Assembly (NCBI GenBank): GCA_015501585.1
Contig: JADNRY010000041.1
Coordinates: 248,001-312,000 of the forward strand
Reading direction: 5' to 3'
From: Rhodocollybia butyracea
Lineage: Eukaryota; Basidiomycota; Agaricomycetes; Agaricales; Omphalotaceae
DNA: 64,000 nt
Part shown: one piece after another, positions 1 through 13,790 of the stretch
How positions within the stretch are numbered: the first letter of the stretch is position 1
Layout: each line of letters begins with the position of its first letter
Notes under the pieces: generated by a model
The model's input: only the letters and a program-made list of their open reading frames with translations
Databases searched by the model: none
What the model was told of the DNA's origin: nothing
Position numbers and translations under genes: made by a program

Positions 1-2092
<2,092 letters not shown>

Positions 2093-2250
2093 GGTAAGAG
2101 GCAACAAGCCAAATGAGTTCTGAATTGCTTTGACTCTGAGGCCGATCACGTGCAAAATCACGTAACAGCGGATCCGGATTTGAGACTGTTGTCCTCCAAC
2201 TCTCAGTTACTGCTTTGGTGACAGCAGCCGAGTCGGAGTCCAGCTTACAG
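2093..2250. promoter_or_regulatory. Bidirectional intergenic promoter region XPB / FSFG nucleoporin
   Basis: This 158-base gap separates two divergent ATGs (2092 minus, 2251 plus). No clear TATA box is visible in either direction. Both genes are housekeeping nuclear factors, so a shared TATA-less promoter is inferred from the spacing only. Confidence 0.4.
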
Positions 2251-5200
2251 ATGATTCCAATGACGAATTCAAGCAACGTTGACCGTCGCAGACCAGGACA
2301 GACGCCACGACGTACTCTTGTTCGTTCCAATTCATCTTTGCTGGGAAGCTTCAAAAATTTCGTGGCTGCACCATTTGCGCGGCTTTTCACTGGAAATGCG
2401 AACGAATTCGACGATCCCAATGACTTTTCCGGAAAGCGACGAATGCTTGTCAACCAACATGTTGACAACAACGACATCGTTGAAGATGGTCCTGCTCCGG
2501 CAAAGCGCATGCGGGTCAGAAGCCCAGAACCGCTGTCGCCGCCTCCGCGTTCGGGCTATCTTGACTCTCCCGGCTCTGCTTTCCAAGTCAATAATAACAT
2601 TTACAACTCATCCAGTAACCCTCCCAGTCGTTCGGCTTCGTTATCTAATCCATCCACTACTTTACCAGAATCCACTTATAATGCTCGTTCTACCATCTCA
2701 CCTCTGCGAAAACATTTCAGTCGAAACATGTCTATAGACGTCATTCCTTCCGCCCAGTCACGGCCTCTCACTCGCGACATCTCTATGAAGTCCATCTCGT
2801 CCGTTCCTAGCTCTAGTCTTAGGCTTGGTTCTCGTGATTCCTTACCACCTATGGGGACTCATCCTTTCCGTATGCGCGAGTCTTTGACCCCGCAGCCGCA
2901 CAAGCTGTCTCCTCGCGAAGCTTCTGAGCCACCACCAGTAACTGCCCTGCGTTCAAATCCTGTCTTTGTCCGTGGCCCAAGTCAAGTTTCAGAGTCGCAA
3001 ACTCGACAGCCAGTGGCAACTCTGGGGTCCCTTGTGGATTCTCAACGTATTGTACGTTCTTGTTCAACTTGCACATGTAACAATTGTCTTATCAGATCTC
3101 TCAAGTCACGATCTCCTAGCAAACAGCGCACTCTTTTGTTCGGTTCTTCCCAGTCCCCTAGTAAGCGCCCAAGCTTCTCATTAAGTGCAACATACTCATT
3201 GTTTACTAAAGCTGATCTTCATGGTGTTGCGGCTGAACGAACCCTCCATGAGTTGGACTTTTATAAAACACCTCTGGTTCCAACCAGGATCCGGTCGAAA
3301 ATGTCAAGCAAGTTTGGTGCTTCCTCTTCCACTATCACGGATATGTTCTCTCGCAGGAACTCGCTCATTCTGATGGGTGACCATGATCGTCCCGGTAAAG
3401 GCAGTAAACGGAACAACAAAAGCAAAGGCAAAGGCAAAGAAGCGAATGAGACTAAACCTTATGCCGGCACAACAGGTATAAAGAAACGTCTGGCCAAAGT
3501 CAAAGTCGTGACTCAGCAGGAGGAAACGACAGACCACACACCTCATGAACGTGTGGACAAGGCAATCGATGCTTCATCAAGTACCGTGGCCGCAGAAATT
3601 CCTTTGCCCCCTCCCAAAGAAAAGGACTTCTTCAATGTGGCTGCATTTCCATCGAGCACTGCACCTTCTCAGCAGTCTTCACTTCGAGTTGGCAGAGCTG
3701 CTCGCTCGCACCTCAGTAGACCAATCAAAAAGTTCTCTGCAGCTTACGACGATGATGATGACAAAGTTAGCGATGAGGCCAAGAACGACATGGAAATGTT
3801 GGCGGAAGCCGCACAAAAGGTCCCGGCATTCGAAATTCCCGCTGGTTTCACTTTTGCTGCAAAGGATGTGAGTAGTCTATCTTAGTGGCTGAATTTTATT
3901 CTCATCTGTCGGCAACGTAGTCAACACCCATCGAGCCTGCCTCATCGGCTACGAAAGAGCCACCAATCGCATCGCTGCCCTTTTCTCTTACCCCGACGTC
4001 TGCGCTTTCAGCAGCGGCCACGACAGTGTCCGAAGTTCAACAACTTCCTGCATCCGCCCTTTTCGATGCTCCTTCCGGAACCGGTTCTTCCAGTAGTGAG
4101 GGCGCAATGTCCGGCTCTGCGGACACCTCTAACATAGGCAAAGTTCCCAATTTCTTTGCTGCTAGCAAGACCCTTTCGCAGGGGCCTTCTACTCCCGTCG
4201 CCGTTCCTACGCTGCCAGCGTTGGCCCCGCCATTCACGCCAGCTCCGGCTTCTACAGCGAACTCTGCGTTCTTGTTTGCACCTAGTCCTGCTCCAACCGC
4301 AACGGAGGAAAATAAGACGGAAAAGGAAGTGAAAAAATCTACCTTGTTTACCCTTCCTGCTACTGGTGCAGCCTTTGACTTTGGGGGCCCAAGTGTCATA
4401 CAGCAAGTTTCAGCACCGACAGCAGAAAACCCCAAGCCTTCTTTTGATGCTCCATCACAAATGACACCAGCTGCATCTCAGCCACCTTCGTTCTCACTGA
4501 CCAAACCTGCAGAGGTCGCTCAGTCGACTGCAGGGTCAGGCTCAAGTTCTGGCTTTACATTTGGTACCTCGACCACTGCTAGATCTGGTGATACAACTGA
4601 CAGGACCCACCAAGCAGCCTCATTCTCTTTTTCACCTGCTCCATCGACTTCCGCCCCATCATCGGATCTTTTTGGTGCCTCCAACAACGGTGCTAATCCT
4701 GCGAGCTTGTCACAGTTTGGTTCCTCTAGCGACATGGCTAAACCTGTGGGATCGTCTCCGTTCAATGGATCTAGTGGGAGCACTAAACCTGCTGGCGCAT
4801 CTCTATTTAGTACATCTAATGAGAGCGCTAAGCCCGCTGGTTCTCCCTTCTCGTTCAGTCAATCTTCTCACTCTACTTCGTTATTTGGATCGCAAACTCA
4901 GACCGAATCGACATCTTCGTTTGGAGAGGGTAGCAACCACAGTGTTAGCAGTCCGTTTTCGTTTGCCCCGCCTACCTCCGGAGCTGCTGAGCAACCCAAG
5001 TCGCTTTTTGGCGCTCCCACAATGAACGACGACAGGAAGGCGACCGGATTTTCATTCGGCTCCTCTTCTGCTCCTTCGACGTCTGCAGGAATCACTTCGT
5101 TCTCATTTGGAGCTGGAACGAGCAGCTCTAATAATACTCCGACGCCGTTTTCATTTGGTGCTTCCGTGGCTCGACCTGTCACCCCGCCGAACCAAGATCA

Positions 5201-5966
5201 GGAAGTGAGAATGGACGAGAGTCCCACTCGAGATGTCTCCAAGCCCACCGAGCCTCGGCCTTCGTTGAATGGGTTTTCCTTCACCTCTGCTCCAACTTCC
5301 TCCACGGCTTCCTCGTTGTTCGGGCCAACTAATGGTACTTCGGGCTCTACTGGCTTCTCATTCGGTCAATCCGCTGGTGCCTCCAATCCTTTTGGCGGTA
5401 TGAAAGCAGATGACAAGCAGGCTGTGAACAAACCTTTCGAAAGTATGGGACAATCGCAGGCAACGTCTTCGCCGTTTTCTTTTGGTCGTGCAGTGGAGAA
5501 TGAACCCCCAAGGCCGTCTACGACGGGGTCTTTCTCGTTTGGCAGTTCATCCTCATCGAGTACAGGACCTGGCCCTACGTTTTCATTTGGGGCTCCGTCA
5601 AATAACCCGGCTCCCTCGAATCCCTTTGGTGGATCGCAAAATGGTTCTGCTCCCAATAGTCCCTCTACGTTCGGACCAACCTCGTCGTTCGCATTTGGAC
5701 CTTCCTCTACACCTGCCCCAGTCATGGGAGGAAGTAATTCGTTCATGTTCAGCGGATCCCAGCCTGCTTCTCCTGCCACTCCAAATACAGGACTGCCGTC
5801 TTCTGGGTTCGGTTCTGCGAATCCGTTTGGTGCACCGAGCTCAAGCTCAGGTTTCGGCACTCCTGCCCCACCTCCGTCTTCGGGCGGAAGCTTGTTCACC
5901 ATCGGTGCTGCTCCCTCAGACTCCGGACGGCAAATTAAAAAATTGCCTACTAGGAAAAAGCGGTAA
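2251..5966 (+). CDS. FSFG-repeat nucleoporin, nuclear-basket Nup1/Nup153-like
   Basis: A phenylalanine-glycine nucleoporin of the nuclear pore, binding importins through FSFG repeats. It has two exons: 2251-3867 and 3921-5966, with a 53-base intron (GTGAGT..GTAG) and a phase-0 join, giving about 1,220 aa. The start is the first ATG in frame; the frame is open upstream but has only TTG/GTG there. Residues about 28-50 hold an amphipathic stretch (LLGSFKNFVAAPFARLFTG), like the N-terminal membrane-binding helix of yeast Nup1/Nup60. The middle is Ser/Pro/Arg-rich. The second exon carries many FSFG, FG and NPFG units spaced by Ser/Thr/Pro/Asn linkers, and the protein ends in a basic tail (RQIKKLPTRKKR), as expected for a nuclear-targeting C terminus. 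The low-complexity composition makes orthology to Nup1 versus Nup60/Nup124 uncertain; FG-nucleoporin itself is secure. Long minus-strand ORFs here are shadows of the repeats. Confidence 0.88.
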
Positions 5967-7373
5967 AAGCAGCTTAATGCAGCTCCTTTAGCCTTTTCTG
6001 TTCTCTCCACAATATTCTGTGCTTTTCGCTATCTATATGTACCGGTTAATTCTTTCTGTTGTTGCGGTTGACTAGGAAATTCAGTTGTTTTCTGTTCGGC
6101 TCAAGGCCACTCTTGTACGCACCAGGTCTATATCCACCATACGCATTACTCATGATCGTACCGCAACCACGTTACAGCTTTCATCCATTGTTTATGTTCA
6201 TCTACATACACTCGCCATTACTGTTTTCCAGAATTTGGTTTTTTTTCTCCCTTATCCATCAACTGTATCGATTTAGGATTTCTCGTCATACCTGTAGGCT
6301 CAAGGCTTACCTATCGCATTTCCACCATCTCTTGCATATTTAGTTACATACAAGGCTTAAGGCCTGTTTTACAGTACGCAGTTGCATGTCGTACACACAA
6401 ATGACTCTTTCCGATCTCATCTTCAAAACTAATAACATCCTCTAGTCTGATCCACTGCTGGGGATAACCATTATTCCCTCAGTTTTTCCACAATATCCCT
6501 TTTCCACATAACTTCTGAGTACTTTGCGGCCGTTTACGATACGACGCTTTGGCATTCCACATCTGGAACATCCATCATGCACGAGAATAAGAACGGGTTC
6601 GCGAGGTGAGCAAATAAGAATGATACAACGAATGACTTACACTGAAAAGTATGATCGTCATCTTCTCTTTGCTCCGGAACAGCTTTCTTCTTGGTGGCAG
6701 ATCCTGATCAGGTACAACTTCAAAACTTGCAAAAGTTCGAAGAACTCAAAGAACTCAATTTTTATCTGCTCTGTATAGTACACAGGAGTTCTTCTGAGGA
6801 TATCCTCGCTCTCGTGGTCAAAGATGTCCAACAGGAAGCGCGAACGTAGATAGGAGAGAGTGGCATTACCAATAGGAGACGACACTCGTCTTCACACCCG
6901 ACATACAGGGCCTACACAGTCTCAAGTTTCGGGGAATACATGGTCACCTTTTTCTCTGAATTGCGGGTATTCAATCGACCATAGGTGGTTTGCGGAGATC
7001 AGATGAATGGTCGGCATATTTCCGAGACCACAACTAATTCAAAGCGCCTATTGCTACTCCTATACCACGAAACCTTGCACTGCAACCGTCTAGACAGCTC
7101 ACCTCAGCGATGGCTAATGGTTTCGCCCTGCCTCCGAATCTAGCAGCACCCACGCCCAAAGCATTCTCACTCACGACGAGGCTCTGCATACATTCTGTCG
7201 ATCTATTATGGTGTCTGTATATCACACACGAGACGCCTCCGTATCAAATCTCATGCTATGGAAATTAAAGGTTCAGTTACACCCTTTGATTCACCAAATC
7301 CGATTTTTAAGGATTCTTTCACGTAAGGTCCCTGTAAAATGCACCAAAGACAATCGTACAACAATATTGAACT
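5967..7373. other. Intergenic stretch, no gene supported
   Basis: About 1.4 kb of AT-richer sequence. Open frames are short, lack plausible splice partners and resemble nothing I recognise. The first 400 bases are pyrimidine-rich and probably hold the 3' UTR of the nucleoporin gene. Confidence 0.5.
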
Positions 7374-8768
7374 ATGTATATTCGCCGAGGCGAAATAGAT
7401 GACGTTGTTGAGGAGCTAGGAGTACATAACTTCAAGTCTCTCACAGATTCGGTGACGGCCTCGGATCAACAGCAAATTCTTCACTTCATTGCTTTCTATC
7501 ATCCTACTATTTTTCTCCCTATTCCATCGATCAACGGGTTTGCGTCCCTTTCTGACGGTGAGTAAGTCTCTTTCATGGTCATAGATAACAACCTAACTGG
7601 GGTCCTAAAGGCAAGCTTCCTCGACCTGATTTCATCTCCTCAATCGAAAAAAAAAAACTGGAGAAATATCGCCTTGTTCAGGTACGTATCACTATTATCG
7701 AATCTTTGTAAAGTCCTTTAATTTCAAACAGATAAGAGGGACCCCCGCCAGTGGGAAAACTACCACCCTATCAATGCTTTATAAATATCTCCTCCGCATT
7801 TATCCAAACGCTATTATCACGATCATGAATGGGAATAAAGCAGCAGATACAAATAATTTACAAGACGATGCAATAAGCTCATCAAGGTCATCGTTGCTTT
7901 ATCTTGTGGGATGAAGCCCAAGAGACATACGTCAATCAAGAAATTTGGGCGATTCTAGGGGACGTTCAACAAAGAGTGCACGGTCCACTCTACATTGTTT
8001 TAGCTTGCAAATATGGGAATTCTTGCGAGCATGTAAATCCAATCTATTCGACTTTGTTTCCCCTATTCCTGGACCCGCGAGCACGGGTGGATCTGGGAGC
8101 GATAGACAGTGATGACCATCCTACGGCTCTTCTGTTCTCAGCGTCAGAGGTGAAACAAACCATCGACATGGCGAGAGATCTACCTCCCATCGCCGATGAT
8201 CTTGTCGAGATGATCACAGAATGGAGCGATGGGTATATTGCGGTGGTAGTAATGTTCATTGAAGCAATAAGAAAAGAGGTGAGGGTATCTTGCTTAGCAC
8301 CACGAAAGTCAATCATTAACATCTCAATTTCCTATGATATAGTTCCCTGAAAACAGTCTCTCTGGGAAAGCTGTCAACGTCGGTGATATCTACGAAAGTA
8401 ACCTCGTTACGAAACTCTACCAACACCATGAATATAACAATCCCGAGGTGTATCGTTCTCTGCCAACTGTGCTACAGCTCCGGGATCATGACATCAAGAA
8501 GGTTTTTAGAACACTTCTCCGGAATGGCTTTGTTCCAAAGCCAAATGAGAGATGCACAGACTCATACAGCAAAGCAGTATCCGCTTGCCACTCGAATGGC
8601 TGGGTTTACGCAGTGACTGTTGTTAAAAACTCCATGCAATCCCCTCTTCTACGACAGAATTACGTGTTCCCTCATCCCTTTGGCCAAAGTTGGATCTCGT
8701 GGAACTTGGACCCTCTTGAAGAAAACCTGTCTGCAAGCGACACCTTGTCAGAACCGTGCATGGGATGA
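7374..8768 (+). pseudogene. DEAQ-type P-loop NTPase of the expanded agaricomycete family, probably disrupted
   Basis: Exons join cleanly at first: MYIRRGEID.. from 7374, an exon after 7613 (KLPRPDFISSIE..), then a Walker A exon from about 7730 (IRGTPASGKTTTL). The Walker B-like motif (FILWDEAQETY, about 7900) lies in a frame shifted by one base relative to the Walker A exon, with no credible intron between (no GT donor in the interval). A further intron (about 8279-8341, GTGAGG..ATAG) leads to the C-terminal part with CHSNGWVYAV and YVFPHPFGQSW, which match the family's usual C-terminal pattern. In mushroom genomes this family occurs in many copies with unknown function; a distant link to Crinkler-type NTPases is only a suggestion. 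The single frameshift may be real decay or an assembly error. No neighbour suggests a role. Confidence 0.6.
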
Positions 8769-9480
8769 CCGACTACATCATCCTTGGTTTCCGCTCAACT
8801 ATGCCTCAAGTACTATTGTATCATCCTCCTAATTCTATTCTCTTTATAATCTACATTAGACATTCAAAACTTGTATCGCATTGTCTTGGAGGACAACTTC
8901 ACACCTGGAACGATCCTCGATAATAATAACGAGATCCTAGAATGTTTTCATCTGACTAGTTAGTAGTTGTCTGTATTCCATCCGTGTAGAGTATCGTACC
9001 TTGTCGCTTCTTTCCTTCCAGAACAGATAAAATAATAGTTGCTGGCTATCAGACATTCCTGACCGGATCCCCTTGCTTGCATCACGACGTCTTCCGTCTC
9101 ATAGAAAATCTCCAAATCTGCAAAACAGCGAGAGTGGAAATAGTTAGATTATGGAAAAATCATTACTCGGATTACTACTTGCAACAACCAACGAAACGCT
9201 GGGGGAACGTACGCCGTTCCCGAACCAAGTCCGTCTACAATGTACAGAACTTCGGGTCCATAGCTGTTTGGAGACAGCGACGGTGGTTGGCAGGGAGCCT
9301 TCGGAGAGTCAAAATATAGAGAGAGGAGTATTGTAGCGGCAAGGCGATTCCTGCCATAATCACCATCCAGAACCGATGCCTGATTCAAGTGCGAACCTGG
9401 AAGATGCGACACGATGGTAGGTTTTACAATTGCTAGAGTTACAGTGGTGGGTAATACATTTTTCTATTTGTTTGACTGAA
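8769..9480. other. Intergenic stretch, no gene supported
   Basis: About 700 bases between the NTPase relic and the end of the DUF3429 gene. Small overlapping frames near 9077-9412 on both strands show no recognisable protein pattern. Confidence 0.5.
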
Positions 9481-10599
9481 TCACTTTGACTTTTCGCTCT
9501 CCGCCTTCTGTTCGTACTCTTTGGTCAAGTCCCGCTTCTTAATGACAACATATGCATCCCCCTTCTCATCCATTCCGCGTGTCTCGATGATTCCACCGAC
9601 CTTTCCGTCGATTCCCCCTCCGCTCTTCTCCACTCCTTTGCCCTTCTTCTCTTCCAGCTCTCTTCGCATCTCGCGCGTAAGTTGCAAATCGTGCGAGAGG
9701 AACCCGTGACCAGCTACAGGGCCGTAGTACGAGGTTCCGGCAAGAGAACCAATGATACAAGTTCCAACAAGGATTGAGAGATAGAAACGGTACTGTGCAA
9801 ACCAAGGCGGAATTCCCTTCCACCCCAACCCGGTTACCTTCGCATCGGCCCACCACATACCAGTAAACCCAACCCATTGCAACACCAGAGCAGTTGTTGG
9901 CGCGAGCGCAAGCGTGGGCCAGGCAAATAACGCGGGAGCTGCACCGAGGGCGAGGCGAGCGACCGTCTGAGACTGAGTTGGAAGAGGATGGGCAAACTCC
10001 ATGCCCCAGTGTAATGCACCCAAGAAGGAGAGGATGATGGCCCCGTACGTTACTTGAAACGAAAGAGCTTGATCAAGATATGTGATAGCTACGCCTGGAT
10101 CGATGGATGTGTAGCTCCCTGCAGCAGCGGCTCCAGCGATGCTTGCCATATAGACCGTTGTAATACCGGATCCAACATATGGAATCGTACCCAGGAGTCC
10201 AAAGGCGAGAACAGGGCGGGGTACAGAGGAAGCGAGAGTTGAGGTTATTCCTTGGAAATCGTTGGACGGTTAAATGAACAATCACGGACAGTGATACATA
10301 CCGGAGAATGTAGTAGTGCCTTTGTCACTGATAGGGATAGTACCGCCAGCGATAGTCTTTGCGACGTCAGCAGCGCTGTTACCGGCTTCTTCGCGGATGT
10401 TGAGCGCAGCGTGGTCAAAAGTTTGAGATGCTGGGCGATTGGAGACTGTGGATGCGACGGAGCGGGACAAGGCCGGGTTAAGTGCGCGAGAAGAATCGGT
10501 GCCGAGCAAGATGAAGCGTCTGGACGACAAGGCAGCGACTCCAAGAGGGCGAGTAAGTGCGGAACGGGTAATAGTACCGCTAATGATTTGGCGGAGCAT
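9481..10599 (-). CDS. DUF3429 (TMEM69-like) mitochondrial inner-membrane protein
   Basis: Two exons, 10599-10302 and 10250-9481, with a 51-base intron (GTATGT..AAG) and a clean G|GA join, give 355 aa. The first about 95 residues are rich in Arg, Ser and Ala with almost no acids at the start (MLRQIISGTITRSALTRP), a typical mitochondrial import presequence. The second exon opens with LAFGLLGTIPYVGSG and carries several hydrophobic membrane spans (YGAIILSFLGALHWGMEF, LALGAAPALFAWPTLALAP, FYLSILVGTCIIGSLAG), the DUF3429 signature including the HWGME motif. The C-terminal about 70 residues are charged and lysine-rich and probably face the matrix. The molecular function of the family is unknown. 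The neighbours give no functional hint. Confidence 0.85.
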
Positions 10600-11635
10600 T
10601 CTTCAACAGTTTATAGAGGAAATTAGTATAGTCGTATTCTTAGTAGCTCGACGTGGTGAACAGTTAAAAGTAGATAGAGCCAACTTTCAAGCTTCTTATA
10701 GGCACGAGACCCCGGACGGAATTGACGTCAGGTATGACCTAGTGTTGTGGGTCTCACTCCAGTTGTCCACGTGAGATGTCAAAGCGTTGCATCGCAAACT
10801 AGTTTTCTTGGTCGCAAAGCGACTCGCTCCGAGCTACAACCCTCAATGGAAAAATTCGAAGATATCCTGGAGCCTTTCAAAATATCTAGATGAGGAAACG
10901 TATCGTTGATGGTTATGAAATAAATAAAAGGCGACGGAAGTATGTTATGGATTGTAGTGGGACACGGCGACGAGGAAGAGAGTGCACAATACACTTCTAG
11001 CTGTCTCAAGAAGATTCAACTTCTGCGGTGCGGAACTAGGTGGATGGACTCTTTTTGTGGTAGCATGGGCAGAGACATTACGCTGAGCTTGATATCTTGG
11101 ATGGCGGCTTTCTGACAACTAGTGATACAAGATAGACAACGTACCGTCGCTCTTTTGTTATGTAGGCTAGCCACGAGAACAGACTCAGAGCAATGAATGT
11201 AACGACCGATTATTCTAAACCAGCGTACACGGTTTGGCTCCACAAGTCACTGTCAGATACAGTGAGGACACTCCGGGTGGTTGGAGTAGTAGACGTCGAT
11301 AATCGAGTGTCCAGTGGTGCAAAAGTCGGTTTTGGAAGGGAGGTTTTAGCGGGAGATCCAGCAGCTTGCTCTTCGCATAGTGGCAAATTTCACGGCGTGC
11401 AGAGGGCTTGGGAAACCGGAAGCAAATCGTCGCAGAGACTTTGCCGGTGTCAAAACTGCCGTTAGGCAAGACCAAAGTGGGATTTGGAGGGAGGATGATT
11501 TTCTTGAGCGTTCATTCGCTACTGTCTCATACGTCAGATAAGTAAAATACGTCATGTTACTAAGACGTCCAAAGTATAATGACGCAGTGCAAAAGGTCTT
11601 CCCATCCTCTGAATCCTAATCGGGTCTTGCCTTAT
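10600..11635. other. Intergenic stretch, no gene supported
   Basis: About 1 kb upstream of the DUF3429 gene. Short frames on both strands (10779-11555) have no recognisable pattern and no consistent splice joins. The last part runs up to a small inverted-repeat element. Confidence 0.45.
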
Positions 11636-11768
11636 TAGGTCTGACGCCCAGGCCCGACGATCCGAAAAAAGTCTGAGCGAAAAAAAACTGCCGGTTTCCA
11701 GGCCCCTGACGAGGTTTCTCGCTCAAGCCGCAATGCGCAATCCCTCAGAGGGGACTGTTTTAGGCCTA
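11636..11768. mobile_element. Small TIR element, diverged copy of the element at 21887-21986
   Basis: The segment begins TAGGTCTGACGC and ends in the reverse complement of TAGGCCTAAAACAGTCCCCT. That right terminus, followed inward by TTGCG, a GAGCGAGAA block and CCTCG, is shared in order with the element at 21887-21986. It is 133 bp and non-coding. No target-site duplication remains, so it is an old insertion or its left border is eroded. Confidence 0.5.
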
Positions 11769-11852
11769 GAAGGAAAGCAAAACTAAAAGTTTTCAATGTT
11801 TGGCGCTTGTCACTATATGTTGATTAGCGGCTTTTGTTTGTTGACCACCACA

Positions 11853-12602
11853 ATGATTATCGAAGGGCCGCACTCCTCTTCCTCCTCCGAAAGACATAGA
11901 GCACAAGTTTCGAACTCCGGATCCTTAAGCGCATACACTTCTGTGTACAAGTCCCACCAAAGCGTCCTTGGAGACGAGGCCCCAGGCCTCAGTACTCAGT
12001 CATTCGAGCTAGAGCTTGGATTTCTCCTGATCTTAGCTCCAAAAGATACCGTCCGAGCAGAGATTGTCTCTACAATTTTCTCATGCAGTGACAATTCAGC
12101 GCTTTATGACCTCGGGGAAGTATAGATTGACTTTTTTTTTATTTATTCGCCCTTCACTTTCCAGTATCGCGTCTTAAATCTAGCCAAACTGACTGACTAT
12201 GTACATGCGGTTAAGAAGCACAGACTCGGTTCTCGTACTCCAACCTTCCAAAGTCATCCCAGCGGTCCCTCATCAAATCCATGATACATCGAACGCCGGA
12301 CAACCATGAGAAGGTCAAGGACCTTAGACCTAGTGAGTTTATATCTTTTTTTCTATCCACTAGCTTTGCCAAGTTTCAGATTAGGCTCTTTATCGAGATA
12401 TATATCAATGCGTCGCAACCAATACTTTTGAACGGAGTTACACGTACTTCGAAGATTATCCGGAGAAGAGAACTTGAACAATTCCATTCGGCAGTGATAA
12501 ATTGTGCGCATATTATTTCAGCATCTATGTATTTCAGACTTTCCAATGAGAGTATGTTGTCCTGTTTGACCTTCTCTTATCCCTCCACATTCCGCGTCAA
12601 CT
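11853..12602 (+). pseudogene. Relic of the HNH-endonuclease-associated family found in agaricomycetes
   Basis: From the ATG at 11853, the frame reads through a region ending APKDTVRAEIVSTIFSC...ALYDLGEV. A small intron (GTATAG..CCAG, about 12120-12166) leads to YRVLNLAKLTDYV.. and the block SRTPTFQSHPSGPS. This order (APxDxxR, a YDLG motif, then HPSxPS) is, from memory, the N-terminal pattern of many mushroom proteins with a central HNH nuclease domain. The next block, IKSMIHRTPDNHEKVKDL, is one frame away; one more C in the CCC run at 12267-12269 would join them. A later piece with CAHIISASMYF (near 12500) may be the HNH-core remnant, but the RDGYRC-type motif expected before it is absent. 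I treat the whole as a broken gene. Function is not assigned. Confidence 0.45.
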
Positions 12603-12665
12603 GAGAAACGATTTATTTGAAACACACGTATACACAAGTTAAATAGACCATAAGAATCTGTTTCA

Positions 12666-13381
12666 TCAATGTCTGGTGGACATCATCATCAAAACGTTGG
12701 CCCCATCCACGGCGTCGGGGTCATTCGCAGTCGCAGGTTTCTCCTTGTACGCAGTGTAATGGAATTTTCCATCCTTCTTTTCTTTCTTACACATCGGGAT
12801 CCTCCACCCTTTTATCTTCGTAAATCCCCAAAATATCTGATGTATTCCGTCCAGGATTTCAGAGTACGTTGATGAATGAAATTGAGGGCTAGGAGGTGGA
12901 GGTCTATGGACCGCGACATAGTGATGCTCCAAAATCTGGGTGATAAATGAACCGTCTACCGTGTCATATGTTTTTGGGGAGACGATATACGCATAGCATC
13001 GATTGACACAGAAGCCGCCTCCGTGGACTTCGATATAAAGCATTTCCCACTTGTCGAACTTTTCGAGAACCTGGCCCTTGACCTGTAGGGGATTCGTAAA
13101 ATGTATTGGTTCTTTGGGGTTACTATCTCCCAGTTCCTTCCACATGTCATGGATGAACTTCTCAATGCGTTTCCACGCCTGGTCGGAGACCACTGTTACT
13201 GGGAGACCATCTGCACCAAGCACTGTCACTTTATACGTAGGTTCCTAATTTTTGGGAAAGTTAGTATGTAACCAGGATAGATGCATCATGTATATCTTAC
13301 CGCTGGCGTTGGCGCAGCACATGCTGGGGAAATGAGTACCGCGAGGAGGATGATACCTAGCCAGTGATGTGTTAGGAGCAT
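12666..13381 (-). CDS. Small secreted protein, function unknown
   Basis: Two exons, 13381-13301 and 13244-12666, with a 56-base intron (GTAAGA..TTAG) and a phase-0 join, give 219 aa. The first exon is exactly one signal peptide plus a few residues (MLLTHHWLGIILLAVLIS, then PACAAPTPA) with a likely cleavage after ACA. The mature part begins EPTYKVTVLGADGLPV and contains an aromatic, glycine-rich middle (WEMLYIEVHGGGFCVNR) with few cysteines. It ends in a lysine-rich tail. I do not recognise the family. Size, signal peptide and an accessory neighbourhood (MITE, relic genes) fit a lineage-specific secreted protein. Nothing shows an enzyme motif. Confidence 0.7.
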
Positions 13382-13406
13382 CGAGGAAGATAATCAGAGA
13401 CTGCTG

Positions 13407-13534
13407 TGAGGGCGTTGGGAAGAGATGCTAGTGACAAAGCGGCGCGAGAGGAGCGAAATACTGATGTGTGAGAGGAGCGTTGGGAAAATACTAGCGTCAA
13501 TACGGTGGCGGAAAAGCCGCACGAGAGGAGTGAG
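13407..13534. repeat. Diverged tandem repeat, two units of about 64-70 bp
   Basis: Two successive units share the order GCGTTGGGAA, CTAG.GTCA, GCGG and CGAGAGGAG. The units are imperfect. They lie just upstream of the secreted-protein start, in a 400-base stretch with no gene. Confidence 0.4.
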
Positions 13535-13790
13535 CTGAACCAGCAGCTGGGGAAGAGTTTGCTCTTTCATTTGCTTTATATCCTCAATGCAAGGGACATA
13601 TGCATATATGATGAGTTGGTACAGAAAGATTTACTATTTGGTATTGCCAATTTACGAAACACCAACACTTTCGTGCTGATCACAGCATTGTGGAGACTGC
13701 GTATCCCGATTCCCCTCGTATCCTAGGCATGCATTTGGCGGCGATACTTACATGTAGCAGCTGGAGCCCCGACTGTTCCTAAGTGGGACC

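Noticed and set aside
2215..2250. Upstream start for the nucleoporin at 2215
   Set aside because: The codon is TTG; the first ATG in frame is at 2251.
5366..6010. Long minus-strand open frame of about 214 codons over the nucleoporin FSFG region, with others at 4008-4435 and 4520-4783
   Set aside because: They mirror the Ser/Pro/Gly/Phe repeat codons of the nucleoporin gene; no start context, splice support or family pattern.
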